Source: an uncultured Clostridia bacterium (lineage in GTDB: Bacteria; Bacillota; Clostridia; Christensenellales; Aristaeellaceae). Taken from it: 9,273 bases of DNA. The notes beneath the pieces were generated by a model. That model was not told where the DNA came from, searched no databases, and was given only the letters and a program-made list of their open reading frames with translations. The translations under genes were made by a program, and so were the position numbers. The stretch covers positions 1-9,273 of the forward strand of contig CAMJXZ010000112.1 of NCBI GenBank assembly GCA_946409855.1, written 5' to 3'. Below, one piece after another: positions 1 to 6,481 of this stretch; position 1 is the first letter of the stretch, and each line of letters begins with the position of its first letter.

Positions 1-667
1 ACCAGGCGTTGGCCAGGTCCATCAGGTCGTTTTCGGCCAGCTCCCGGCTGATGTCCGCGAACAGCATGGAGCGCAGCTCCAGCTGGCTTAAGGTGGCCTC
101 CTGACAGTCCGGCATGGCCTGCACCAGGATGCCGCCGGTGGAAAGGGGCATGCCGTCCGCCACCCGGGCGCCCAGGGCCACCAGCGAAGGCGTCTGTTCG
201 GAGGCGGTATAGTACTGGGCAAAATCCTCCCCCAGTTCCCCGGAGACCAGGTTGACCTGGCCGACGTAGGGTTCCTTGAGGCCGATGTCCTTGATGACGC
301 TCATGCGGCCGTGATGCCCCACCAGCGCGCCCACGTCCAGGTGGCCGTCCGCCCGGCGGGGCACTTCCTGCTGTGGGTACTCGGCGGTCACTTTTACATC
401 CCCGCCCCGGCCGACAGCGGTCATTTTCCCGATGGGGCCGTCCCCCGCCACCGTCACGGTTACGGAGTCTTCTTCCCCCTTCATCATGACGCTGAGCATC
501 AGCGTCCCGCTCATCAGGCGGGACAGGGCCGCGCAGGCGGTATCGGAAGGAATATGGATCTGCGCCATCTTCTGGGACAGCCGGGTCGTCCGGCACAAAA
601 GCACCCTGGCCTGGCCGTTCATCAGCGTCAGGCGCAGCATTTCATCCGCAGGCTGTACAAAACTCAT
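1..667 (-). CDS. hslO: Hsp33 redox-regulated chaperone (HslO), N-terminal part, cut by window edge
   Basis: Hsp33 is a cytoplasmic holdase chaperone switched on by oxidative unfolding; it protects proteins from aggregation during oxidative and heat stress. The 222 codons visible match its N-terminal domain: a start region ending in NGQARVLLCRTT, then GDGPIGKM, then the family hallmark GLKEPYVGQVNLVSGE followed by SEQTPSLVALG and a GGILVQAMP strand. The C-terminal zinc-binding domain with its four cysteines (CxC and CxxC) lies beyond position 1 and cannot be checked. The ATG at 667 is preceded by GAGG seven bases upstream, inside the end of the methyltransferase gene, whose stop lies one base before this start, so the two are almost certainly co-translated. 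It is the last visible gene of the operon headed by a two-component system. Family assignment is firm; whether the protein is redox-active depends on the missing cysteines. Confidence 0.95.
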   Translation of the reverse strand, partial: MSFVQPADEMLRLTLMNGQARVLLCRTTRLSQKMAQIHIPSDTACAALSRLMSGTLMLSVMMKGEEDSVTVTVAGDGPIGKMTAVGRGGDVKVTAEYPQQEVPRRADGHLDVGALVGHHGRMSVIKDIGLKEPYVGQVNLVSGELGEDFAQYYTASEQTPSLVALGARVADGMPLSTGGILVQAMPDCQEATLSQLELRSMLFADISRELAENDLMDLANAW

Positions 668-668
668 T

Positions 669-1415
669 TCAATCCTCGTTTCGTTTGGCGGCGATATGCC
701 ACCTCAATTCCTTTTCTCCGGGCTCTTCCAGCGTTCGGTCGCCGAAAAAGCGGATCTCCTCAAAGCCGCTTTTCCGGAGCCACCCGGTCAGTTCCTCCCG
801 GGTGTGGGCCCGCTGGGTCTGCTCTTCCACGATCCTCCGGTAGGTCCCGGCTTCGTCCCGGACGAAGATATCCATCCGGATATCGAACAGGGCCGTATCC
901 TCGTCGTACGCGCTCTGCCAGATATAGGCGATGTCCTCATCCGTCAGCGCCCGGGTGCACGTGCCCAGTTCCTTTTCGAGCTTATAGGGGGCGGAGACGT
1001 CGAACACCAGCGCCCCGCCGGGCCTGAGGGCTTCCCTCGCCGCCCGGAAAAAGGCCAGCGCGTCCGCTTCTTTTGTCAGATAATTGACCCCATCGCAGGT
1101 GCAGAGCACCGCGTTCACCCGCCTGGGCAGGGCAAGCCTGCGCATATCCTGGCGGATGAAAGGGATCGAAAGGCCCCGGTTCCGGGCTTTCTCCATGGCG
1201 ACGGCCAGCATGTCCCCGCTCAGGTCCACCCCGGTGATCCTGGGGAACTGTTTCGCCAGTTCCGCCGTCAGGCTGCCCGTCCCGCAGGCGCATTCGACAA
1301 CCGCGCCCTGACCGGCGCCGTACAGCGACAGCAGCCGGCCGTAATAGTCCGCCCATTCCCGGTAGGGCACATCCGCCATCAGCCGGTCATAAACGGACGC
1401 GAAGGCCGTATACAT
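669..1415 (-). CDS. Class I SAM-dependent methyltransferase, YqeM-like
   Basis: The 248-residue protein is a Rossmann-fold methyltransferase. Motif I is VVECACGTGSLT (about residues 39-50), the ribose-binding acidic residue is D64 in GVDLSGDML, the adenine-contacting QDM lies at 89-91, and LRPGGALVFDV (130-140) is the usual strand after motif III. The opening YTAFASVYDRLM and the length resemble Bacillus subtilis YqeM and its relatives, whose substrate is, to my knowledge, not established. The ATG shares one base with the stop of the upstream membrane-protein gene (TGATG), and GGAGG sits seven bases before it, so translation is coupled. Expected to be cytoplasmic and soluble. A small-molecule, RNA or protein substrate cannot be told from the sequence. 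The methyltransferase fold is certain; the YqeM label is by resemblance. Confidence 0.88.
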   Translation of the reverse strand: MYTAFASVYDRLMADVPYREWADYYGRLLSLYGAGQGAVVECACGTGSLTAELAKQFPRITGVDLSGDMLAVAMEKARNRGLSIPFIRQDMRRLALPRRVNAVLCTCDGVNYLTKEADALAFFRAAREALRPGGALVFDVSAPYKLEKELGTCTRALTDEDIAYIWQSAYDEDTALFDIRMDIFVRDEAGTYRRIVEEQTQRAHTREELTGWLRKSGFEEIRFFGDRTLEEPGEKELRWHIAAKRNED

Positions 1416-2515
1416 CAGGCTTCCTCCGGGACGCCCCGCACGGGCTCCTTCCTGCCGTCCGTTTCTTCGTCCGCTTCCTCGGCCGCGCCTTCGGCCTCGT
1501 CCTCTTCCTCTTCCTCATCGTCTTCCGCCAGGCCCCGGTTCACCCGGACGCCCTCGATGCGGGAATTGATGTAGCGGTCAAACACGGCGTTGGTAAAGGA
1601 AGCGACGATGAACCGGTGCAGCGTGATGCCGATCATGATATAATAGCCGCCCAGCGCCAAGATCGCGTAAAAGCCAACGGGCGTCAGGAGGAACAGCGCC
1701 AGGCACAGCGCCGCCGGCACCAGGGACAGCAGGCGGAAGCCCACGCTCTGGGGAAGCCGGGCGACGCCCAGCATCAGCATGTTCTTGATCAGCTGGCCGA
1801 AGCTCATCTGGTAGGTGACCATCATCGGGTACGCGTAGAGCAGGCCCAGCGACCACAGCACCCCCAGCACCACGATCAGCATCTGGGGCACGATAAAGAA
1901 CATATTTTTCTCCACCATGGAGCCGTAGAACTGCCAGCTCATGTACACCAGCACCGGCAGCACCGAGGTGATGGCGGAAACGCCCAGCCCCTGCTTCCAG
2001 TTTTCCTTGACGGCGTCCTTGAAATCGGACCAGATGAAGGCGTGCTCGTCCCTGGCCCAGTTCCTCAGTACGTACGCCATCCCGGCTTCCGCCGGCCCGG
2101 TGATCAGGATGCAGGGGATCAGGAACAGCAGCGTATGCATCAGGATGGTCTGCAGGATATCCCTACTGAAGCTGAGCAGGTCAAAGACCCCCTCCGAATA
2201 ATACGGGGCGGATTTGAACAGGGTGATGACCTCCTCGGTGAACTCCTCGCCCAGCTCCGTTCCCTGTTCCAGGGACTGCTGGAAGCCCGCCGCCAGGTTG
2301 AGCATCTGCACCGCCCTGAGGCCGTTGACCAGCAGCACGCCCATCAGCGGGATATACACCAGCAGCACCATCAGGTTCATCCGGCACAGGGCGGAAAAGC
2401 GCACCCTGAGCATGGCCCAGAATAGCTCCCAGCGGTTGTGCGGCAGGTCCTCCCGGTTGAAATCGCCTTTGCCGCTCTTGCCGTAGTAGTAGCTGTTCAT
2501 CATTTTTCCAAACAT
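1415..2515 (-). CDS. DUF624 (YesL-like) integral membrane protein with acidic C-terminal tail
   Basis: A 366-residue polytopic membrane protein with about six hydrophobic segments (near residues 47-67, 121-141, 178-195, 205-228, 262-281 and 283-303). The stretch TGPAEAGMAYVLRNWARDE (139-157), followed by SDFKDAVKENWKQG, is the pattern I associate with the DUF624/YesL family of Firmicutes, usually of unknown role and often found beside regulatory or sugar-transport genes. The N-terminal 45 residues are basic and probably cytoplasmic. The last 37 residues are unusual: residues 331-352 are nearly all Glu, Asp and Ala, giving a strongly negative cytoplasmic tail. The start at 2515 has AAGGGG eight bases upstream and lies 22 bp after the histidine kinase stop; the stop overlaps the methyltransferase start. 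Position in the operon suggests an accessory to the two-component system or one of its targets, but this is inference. Confidence 0.75.
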   Translation of the reverse strand: MFGKMMNSYYYGKSGKGDFNREDLPHNRWELFWAMLRVRFSALCRMNLMVLLVYIPLMGVLLVNGLRAVQMLNLAAGFQQSLEQGTELGEEFTEEVITLFKSAPYYSEGVFDLLSFSRDILQTILMHTLLFLIPCILITGPAEAGMAYVLRNWARDEHAFIWSDFKDAVKENWKQGLGVSAITSVLPVLVYMSWQFYGSMVEKNMFFIVPQMLIVVLGVLWSLGLLYAYPMMVTYQMSFGQLIKNMLMLGVARLPQSVGFRLLSLVPAALCLALFLLTPVGFYAILALGGYYIMIGITLHRFIVASFTNAVFDRYINSRIEGVRVNRGLAEDDEEEEEDEAEGAAEEADEETDGRKEPVRGVPEEA

Positions 2516-2537
2516 ACTTGACGCCCCTTTGTCAGTC

Positions 2538-4268
2538 TTATGGCACCGGCAGTACGAAGGAAAACTCGCTTCCCTCGCCCGGCCGGGTCTTCAGCGTGAT
2601 CTCCACGCCCATTTTCAGCAGTATCTCCCTGGCAATGGACAGCCCCAGCCCGCTTCCCTGACCGGAGTGGCTTTTGTCCGCCTGATGGAAGCGGTCAAAG
2701 ACCCGCTTGCTGGTTTCCTCGTCCATCCCGATCCCGTTATCCCGGACGAAGAAGCGGACGCCGGTCACGAACTGCTCCGTTTCCTGCAGCGCCGCGCCCA
2801 GCACGATGGTCCCCCCTTCCGGGGTGTATTTCCTGGCGTTGTCCAGGAAAATGGTCAGCACCTCCGTCAGCCGGTCCTCGTTGGTGATGATGCAGGGCAG
2901 GTCTTCCTCCGGCACGTCCAGGGTAAAGCGCTGGTTCTTCTGCGCAAAGCTCTTCTTGTTCAGGTCGAACAGCTCCCACATGATTTCCGTGGGCTCAACC
3001 TTTTCCAGCTCGAAGGCCGCGGGGTTAGACTGCAGCCCGCTCAACTCCAGCAGGTCGTCCACCAGCCGGGACAGCCGGTGCACCTCGTCGACGATGATGC
3101 CGTAATAGCGCATCCGTTCCTGTTCATCGGTCACCAGGCCGTCCCGCAGGCCCTCCGCCAGGCCGCGCATGTTGGCCAGCGGCGTCCTGAGCTCATGGGA
3201 GATGTTGGCCACGTAATCATACCGGGTACGGGACAGGTGCTCCGCCTCGGTGACATCCCGGATGCAGGCGATCGCCCCGCCCTGGCCGTCCAGACCGGGC
3301 AGGAGGGTGATGTCGCAGGCCAGCACCGCGTCCCCCCGGCGGGCGGTGCCGGAAAAATCCTTTTTGCTCTTGAGGGCCCCGCGCAGCGCCTCCGTTACTT
3401 CCCGGTACGCGTCCGTCTCCGGGCTGCCCAGCAGCTTTCCGCAGGCCTGGTTGCGTTCCAGGATCTGCCCGTCCGCGGTGATGGTCAGGATGCCCTCGCT
3501 CAGCCCTTCCAGGATATGGATCATATTCTCCTTCTCCTGGTTCAGGTCCTGAATGGTGCGGCTTACTTGGGCGGACATGTGGTTGAAGGCCCCCGCCACG
3601 TCGGCGATCTCCCCGGGCATATCGGTGGTGACCACGGCCGTTTTTCCGTTTTCCACGGCCAGCGCGGCCTCTTTGAGCGCCTTCAGCGGGCGGATGACCC
3701 AGCGGATCGCCATGATGCACACCGCGAAAAACATCAGCAGGATGGGGATCAGCCAAAGCAGCAGCCTGCCCCGGTAGTCCGTCAGCGTCCCGCTGAAGAC
3801 GCGCAGGGGCTTGCCCGCCAGGATGTAGCAGCCCGAGGCCGTTCTTTCGCCGTGGATCAGCACCTGGCTGTTGTTGTCCTGCACGAAGAGGTTGAGGTCC
3901 TTGCCGTCCTGCAGCTTTTCCAGGTAGCTTTTCAGCTTGCTGGAACCGAAGTAGGGCACGCCCACTTCCGTATAGGCGATCACCCGGCCGCCGCTGTCCG
4001 CCAGCAGGAGAAAGATATCCCCCGGGTTCAGCGTCGGGTTCAGCACCGACTGCAGCTCCATCCGCCAGATCCAGCCGCTTTCGTAGAGCGACAGCTCCTC
4101 CCGGGCCAGCTGGGCGGCGTTTTCGAGCTCCTTGCGGTCCGACTGGGTGAAGGTGGTGCCCGATATCTGCCCGGACAGCACGTAGATGACCACCCCCGCC
4201 AGCAGCACGATCAGCCCCATAATCAGGCAGAACTGGGCCAGCAGAGACATTTTCCCGCGGTTACGCAT
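2538..4268 (-). CDS. Membrane sensor histidine kinase with HAMP and PAS domains (WalK/PhoR-like layout)
   Basis: The 576-residue kinase has TM1 at about 10-31, an extracytoplasmic sensor of roughly 135 residues, TM2 at about 168-189, a HAMP segment from the RPLKAL motif (193) to about 243, a PAS region (about 248-340), and a complete kinase core. The phosphoacceptor is H358 in ANISHELRTP. The ATP-binding lid has the N box LDNARKYTP (475-483), G1 DNGIGMD (510-516), the F box FDRFH (524-528) and G2 GQGSGLGLS (536-544). All catalytic motifs are intact, so it should autophosphorylate and pass phosphate to the regulator encoded just upstream. Its ATG overlaps the end of the regulator gene by 8 bp with GAGG close before it; a second ATG seven codons in (4250) is an alternative start. 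The ligand is unknown: no recognisable sensor motif was seen in residues 32-167. Confidence 0.95.
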   Translation of the reverse strand: MRNRGKMSLLAQFCLIMGLIVLLAGVVIYVLSGQISGTTFTQSDRKELENAAQLAREELSLYESGWIWRMELQSVLNPTLNPGDIFLLLADSGGRVIAYTEVGVPYFGSSKLKSYLEKLQDGKDLNLFVQDNNSQVLIHGERTASGCYILAGKPLRVFSGTLTDYRGRLLLWLIPILLMFFAVCIMAIRWVIRPLKALKEAALAVENGKTAVVTTDMPGEIADVAGAFNHMSAQVSRTIQDLNQEKENMIHILEGLSEGILTITADGQILERNQACGKLLGSPETDAYREVTEALRGALKSKKDFSGTARRGDAVLACDITLLPGLDGQGGAIACIRDVTEAEHLSRTRYDYVANISHELRTPLANMRGLAEGLRDGLVTDEQERMRYYGIIVDEVHRLSRLVDDLLELSGLQSNPAAFELEKVEPTEIMWELFDLNKKSFAQKNQRFTLDVPEEDLPCIITNEDRLTEVLTIFLDNARKYTPEGGTIVLGAALQETEQFVTGVRFFVRDNGIGMDEETSKRVFDRFHQADKSHSGQGSGLGLSIAREILLKMGVEITLKTRPGEGSEFSFVLPVP

Positions 4269-4956
4269 CCGCCTCTTCCACCTTATAGCCTACCCCGTAG
4301 ACGGATTTGAGGGCGATGCCGGCGTTCTCCGGCAGCTTCTTCCGGATCCGCTTGATGGACGTATCCACCACCCGGGGGTCCCCGTCAAAATCAAAGCCCC
4401 AGATATTGTCCAGCAGCTGCTCCCTCGTGAACACCTGCCGGGGATGGCTGGCCATCAGGTGCAGGATCTCCACCTCTTTGGGGGACAGCACCACCGGCTC
4501 CCCGTTCATCTTGACCTCGTAGCACTTGAGGTTGATGGTCATGTTGCCGATGGTCAGCACCCCGTCCTCGGGGGACGTCTCCATCCGGTTGACGCGGCGG
4601 AAGATCACCGCGATGCGGGAGACGACCTCCCGGGGGCTGAAGGGTTTGACGATATAGTCGTCCGCCCCCAGGGCAAAGCCCAGGAGCTTGTCCACTTCCT
4701 CCCCCTTGGCGGTCAGGATGATGATCGGCGTCATGCTGACCGCCCGGATATCGGCGCAGACCTGGGTGCCGGAGCGGCCGGGCATCATGATGTCCAGGAT
4801 CACCAGATCCGGGCGCATGCGCTCGAACGCCTCCATCACCTCATCCCCGCGGAACACGGAGAAAACCTCGTAGCCTTCCCTGGTCAGATAGATCCGCAGC
4901 GATTCGTGGATTCCCACCTCGTCGTCCGCGATCATGATCAGTTTCTTCTTGGCCAT
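4261..4956 (-). CDS. OmpR/PhoB-family response regulator
   Basis: The 231-residue protein has a receiver domain (residues 3-120) with the acidic pocket D11/D12, phosphoacceptor D55 in ILDIMMPG, T82, and K104 in VKPFSP with Y101 before it. A winged-helix DNA-binding domain follows (about 130-228), with FTREQLLDNIWG and the recognition-helix region RVVDTSIKRIRKKL, ending in the wing YGVGYKV. It is therefore a transcription factor activated by phosphorylation, almost certainly by the overlapping histidine kinase. The reading frame stays open to 5076, but the start at 4956 is chosen because it is preceded by a strong GGGGAGGAAGG site and begins MAKKKLIMIADDE, the normal start of a receiver. The upstream extension would cross two -10 boxes. 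It heads the five-gene minus-strand operon and probably regulates its own promoter. Confidence 0.96.
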   Translation of the reverse strand: MAKKKLIMIADDEVGIHESLRIYLTREGYEVFSVFRGDEVMEAFERMRPDLVILDIMMPGRSGTQVCADIRAVSMTPIIILTAKGEEVDKLLGFALGADDYIVKPFSPREVVSRIAVIFRRVNRMETSPEDGVLTIGNMTINLKCYEVKMNGEPVVLSPKEVEILHLMASHPRQVFTREQLLDNIWGFDFDGDPRVVDTSIKRIRKKLPENAGIALKSVYGVGYKVEEADA

Positions 4957-4989
4957 CGCCCTTCCTCCCCGGAAAACAATATCGTTCAT

Positions 4990-5018
4990 ATTATACGCCC
5001 GGACAGCCTGTCCGTAAA
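4990..5018 (-). promoter_or_regulatory. Promoter, proximal, for the two-component operon
   Basis: Reading leftward, TTTACG (5018-5013) stands 17 bp before a perfect TATAAT (4995-4990), placing transcription start about 25 bp upstream of the regulator's ATG. The -10 box is consensus and the spacing optimal; the -35 box matches at four of six bases, as expected for an activator-dependent promoter. A 13-bp palindrome fills most of the spacer. Confidence 0.6.
5001..5013. promoter_or_regulatory. Palindrome GGACAG-C-CTGTCC in promoter spacer, candidate operator
   Basis: A perfect 6-bp inverted repeat with a one-base centre lies between the -35 and -10 boxes of the proximal leftward promoter. A protein bound here would block or remodel that promoter. 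The binding factor is unknown. Confidence 0.45.
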
Positions 5019-5024
5019 GTACTC

Positions 5025-5040
5025 GACACCTTCCGGACAC
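5025..5040 (-). promoter_or_regulatory. Direct repeat GTGTC with 11-bp period, candidate response-regulator site
   Basis: On the minus strand GTGTC occurs at 5040-5036 and again at 5029-5025, exactly 11 bp apart, ending 7 bp upstream of the -35 box of the proximal promoter. OmpR/PhoB-family regulators typically bind head-to-tail half-sites one helical turn apart next to a weak -35 box, so this is a reasonable autoregulation site. Only two short copies are seen, so chance is not excluded. Confidence 0.4.
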
Positions 5041-5047
5041 AGTTGAA

Positions 5048-5076
5048 ATTATACAGCATTCCGGCCAAAAAGGCAA
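5048..5076 (-). promoter_or_regulatory. Promoter, distal, for the two-component operon
   Basis: Leftward TTGCCT (5076-5071), a 17-bp spacer and a perfect TATAAT (5053-5048). The -35 box matches at four of six bases. Together with the proximal promoter it would give the regulator gene two transcription starts roughly 58 bp apart, one of them outside the candidate operator. Confidence 0.55.
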
Positions 5077-5094
5077 ACCGTGGGACTGCGGGTT

Positions 5095-5138
5095 ATGTAA
5101 CTTTTCGGTCGACAGGGCGATAGAAAGAAATGTTACAT
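5095..5138. repeat. Inverted repeat ATGTAAC / GTTACAT, 30 bp apart
   Basis: ATGTAAC at 5095-5101 is mirrored by GTTACAT at 5132-5138. The arms are perfect but the loop is long, so a pair of protein half-sites is as likely as an RNA hairpin. It lies in the 418-base divergent region, which otherwise contains only the listed promoters and repeats and no convincing gene. Confidence 0.35.
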
Positions 5139-5226
5139 CATGAAGGGCCTGCTCAGGATTGCGATCGGAAGGAAATTCTCCATGATCGCCCTCCCATGCA
5201 GTTTATCAATCGTTTTCCACATGTCA

Positions 5227-5254
5227 GATACCGGATACCGGATACCGGATACCG
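5227..5254 (+). repeat. Heptanucleotide tandem repeat, four perfect copies of GATACCG
   Basis: Four uninterrupted GATACCG units (28 bp) end 30 bp before the -35 box of the sugar-kinase promoter. A 7-bp unit can gain or lose copies by slipped-strand mispairing; here that would change the spacing of anything upstream rather than a reading frame. No function is demonstrated. Confidence 0.9.
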
Positions 5255-5284
5255 GAACAGCTACTGCGTTTTCAAGAAAAAGTA

Positions 5285-5313
5285 TTGTCATCAGCGGGAA
5301 TTTTTAGTATAAT
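5285..5313 (+). promoter_or_regulatory. Sigma-70-type promoter for the ROK sugar kinase
   Basis: TTGTCA (5285-5290), a 17-bp spacer and TATAAT (5308-5313). The -10 box is perfect and the -35 box differs from consensus at one base. Transcription should begin near 5320, giving a leader of about 55 bases before the ATG at 5375. This is the best-matching promoter in the window, pointing to strong or constitutive expression. Confidence 0.8.
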
Positions 5314-5374
5314 CCAGATAAGAACAAATCGGTTTCTTTTTCCCCCGAATCATACCGTACAGGAGGTTTCATCC

Positions 5375-6346
5375 ATGGCTGGCAATTACAATATCTGTCT
5401 GGACATCGGCGGCACCAAAACACTGGGCGTCATCTTTGACAGCAATGACAAGATCATCTACCGCCTCAAAAAGAAAACCAAGTCCGGCGGGGATTCCGCT
5501 TCCAACATCGAGGAGCTGATCATCAGCGTCGTCAAGGAAATGCTGGACGCTTCCGGCGTCAAAAAGAACCAGGTGAACGCCATCGCCGCCGGCGCTCCGG
5601 GCGTGATCGACCAGGGCACGGGCATCGTGCTGTTCTCCCCCAACCTCCCCTGGCGGGATTACGACATCCGCACCCCCATTCAGGAAGCCTTCGGCGTCCC
5701 CTTCTACATCGGCAACGACGTGAACGTGGGCGTTCTGGGCGAGCACACCTACGGCGCCGCCAAGGGGCTTAGCCAGGTGGTGGGCTTCTTCGTGGGCACC
5801 GGCATGGGCGGCGGCCTGATCCTGAACGGCGCGCTCTTTACCGGCAACGGCTTTAAGGCCGCGGAATACGGCCACATGGTCCTGGAGCCGGAAGGCCCGC
5901 TTTGCAACTGCGGCCAGCGGGGCTGCCTGGAGGCCTTCTCCAGCAAGAAGGGCATGTCCGCCTATATCCTGCAGCAGGCCGGCCGGGGCCGCAAATGCAT
6001 GCTGTCGGACAGCATCCAGAACGGCGTCTTCAAGTCCAGCGCCCTGCGCAAAGCGCTGGAAGCCAAGGACGAGGTCGCGACGGAGGCCGTCAACCGCGCC
6101 TGCCATTACCTGGCCATCGCCACCGGCAATATGATCAACACCATCAGCCCGCAGATGGTGGTCTACGGCGGCGGCGTCATCGAGGCCGTGGGCGACCTGT
6201 TCCTAGAAAAGATCCTTGCTGAGGTGGACCGGTACTGCATGCCCTCCATCCGCAAAACCGTCTCCCTCAAAAAGGCCGCCCTGGGGGACGATTCGATCCT
6301 CTACGGCGCCCTGTCCATGATCAAAGACGGGAAGAAAAACAAATAA
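5375..6346 (+). CDS. ROK-family sugar kinase, probably glucokinase
   Basis: The 323-residue protein has the size and motifs of ROK kinases, which phosphorylate glucose or related hexoses with ATP in the cytoplasm. The phosphate-binding motif is DIGGTKTLG (residues 10-18), the catalytic Asp is D115 in GNDVN, and a glycine-rich GTGMGGGLI lies at 141-149. The sugar and zinc site runs from E164 and H167 (AAEYGHM) through the ligands C177, C179 and C184 in CNCGQRGCLE. PNLPWRDYDI resembles the PNL-W segment of glucokinases, but fructokinase or N-acetylmannosamine kinase activity cannot be excluded. The ATG at 5375 follows a perfect AGGAGG (5361-5366) by eight bases; the frame is open further upstream but that part lies across the promoter. 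It stands alone, divergent from the two-component operon and ended by a strong hairpin, so it is probably a single-gene transcript. Confidence 0.92.
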   Translation: MAGNYNICLDIGGTKTLGVIFDSNDKIIYRLKKKTKSGGDSASNIEELIISVVKEMLDASGVKKNQVNAIAAGAPGVIDQGTGIVLFSPNLPWRDYDIRTPIQEAFGVPFYIGNDVNVGVLGEHTYGAAKGLSQVVGFFVGTGMGGGLILNGALFTGNGFKAAEYGHMVLEPEGPLCNCGQRGCLEAFSSKKGMSAYILQQAGRGRKCMLSDSIQNGVFKSSALRKALEAKDEVATEAVNRACHYLAIATGNMINTISPQMVVYGGGVIEAVGDLFLEKILAEVDRYCMPSIRKTVSLKKAALGDDSILYGALSMIKDGKKNK

Positions 6347-6374
6347 TGAGCAGTCTGGAGTTTCCGGGTTTGAA

Positions 6375-6409
6375 CAGCCCCCATCCGCGTTTTCGGCGGA
6401 TGGGGGCTG
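6375..6409 (+). terminator. Rho-independent-type terminator hairpin after the sugar kinase
   Basis: A perfect 14-bp stem (6375-6388 with 6396-6409, core AGCCCCCATCCGC) closes a seven-base loop 28 bp after the stop codon. The tail on the plus strand is only moderately T-rich (GGTTTGTATT). Since the next gene converges from the right, the hairpin may also stop leftward transcripts from the paralogue array, although that side has no T-run. Confidence 0.75.
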
Positions 6410-6481
6410 GGTTTGTATTGGGGAAGCGATTCACTGGCTTTCCGTGAAGCGTTTTTTCCATAGGCTGTGCGGGGTTCGGGA

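Noticed and set aside
311..4310. Long plus-strand open frames opposite the two-component operon (for example 311-1027, 432-1574, 1616-2425, 2529-4310)
   Set aside because: They are antisense to genes with full family motifs, have no ribosome binding sites, and read as low-complexity Arg/Gln/His/Pro/Gly-rich protein typical of the reverse of GC-rich coding sequence.
4957..5076. N-terminal extension of the response regulator to an ATG at 5076
   Set aside because: It has no ribosome binding site, crosses two -10 boxes, and the receiver domain begins normally at 4956 behind a strong GGAGG.
5130..5312. 60-codon plus-strand frame in the divergent region
   Set aside because: No ribosome binding site or family resemblance, and part of it is translated from the GATACCG repeat; it overlaps the kinase promoter.
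5285..5374. N-terminal extension of the sugar kinase to 5285
   Set aside because: It would start within the -35 box; the AGGAGG-preceded ATG at 5375 gives the normal ROK N-terminus.
5369..6106. Minus-strand frame of 245 codons inside the sugar kinase gene
   Set aside because: Antisense shadow of a gene with all ROK motifs; composition is Ala/Val/Asp-rich without recognisable domains.
6430..6457. Weak hairpin TTCAC / GTGAA followed by six T residues, possible second terminator
   Set aside because: Only a 5-bp stem with a nine-base loop; the 14-bp hairpin at 6375-6409 already explains termination.
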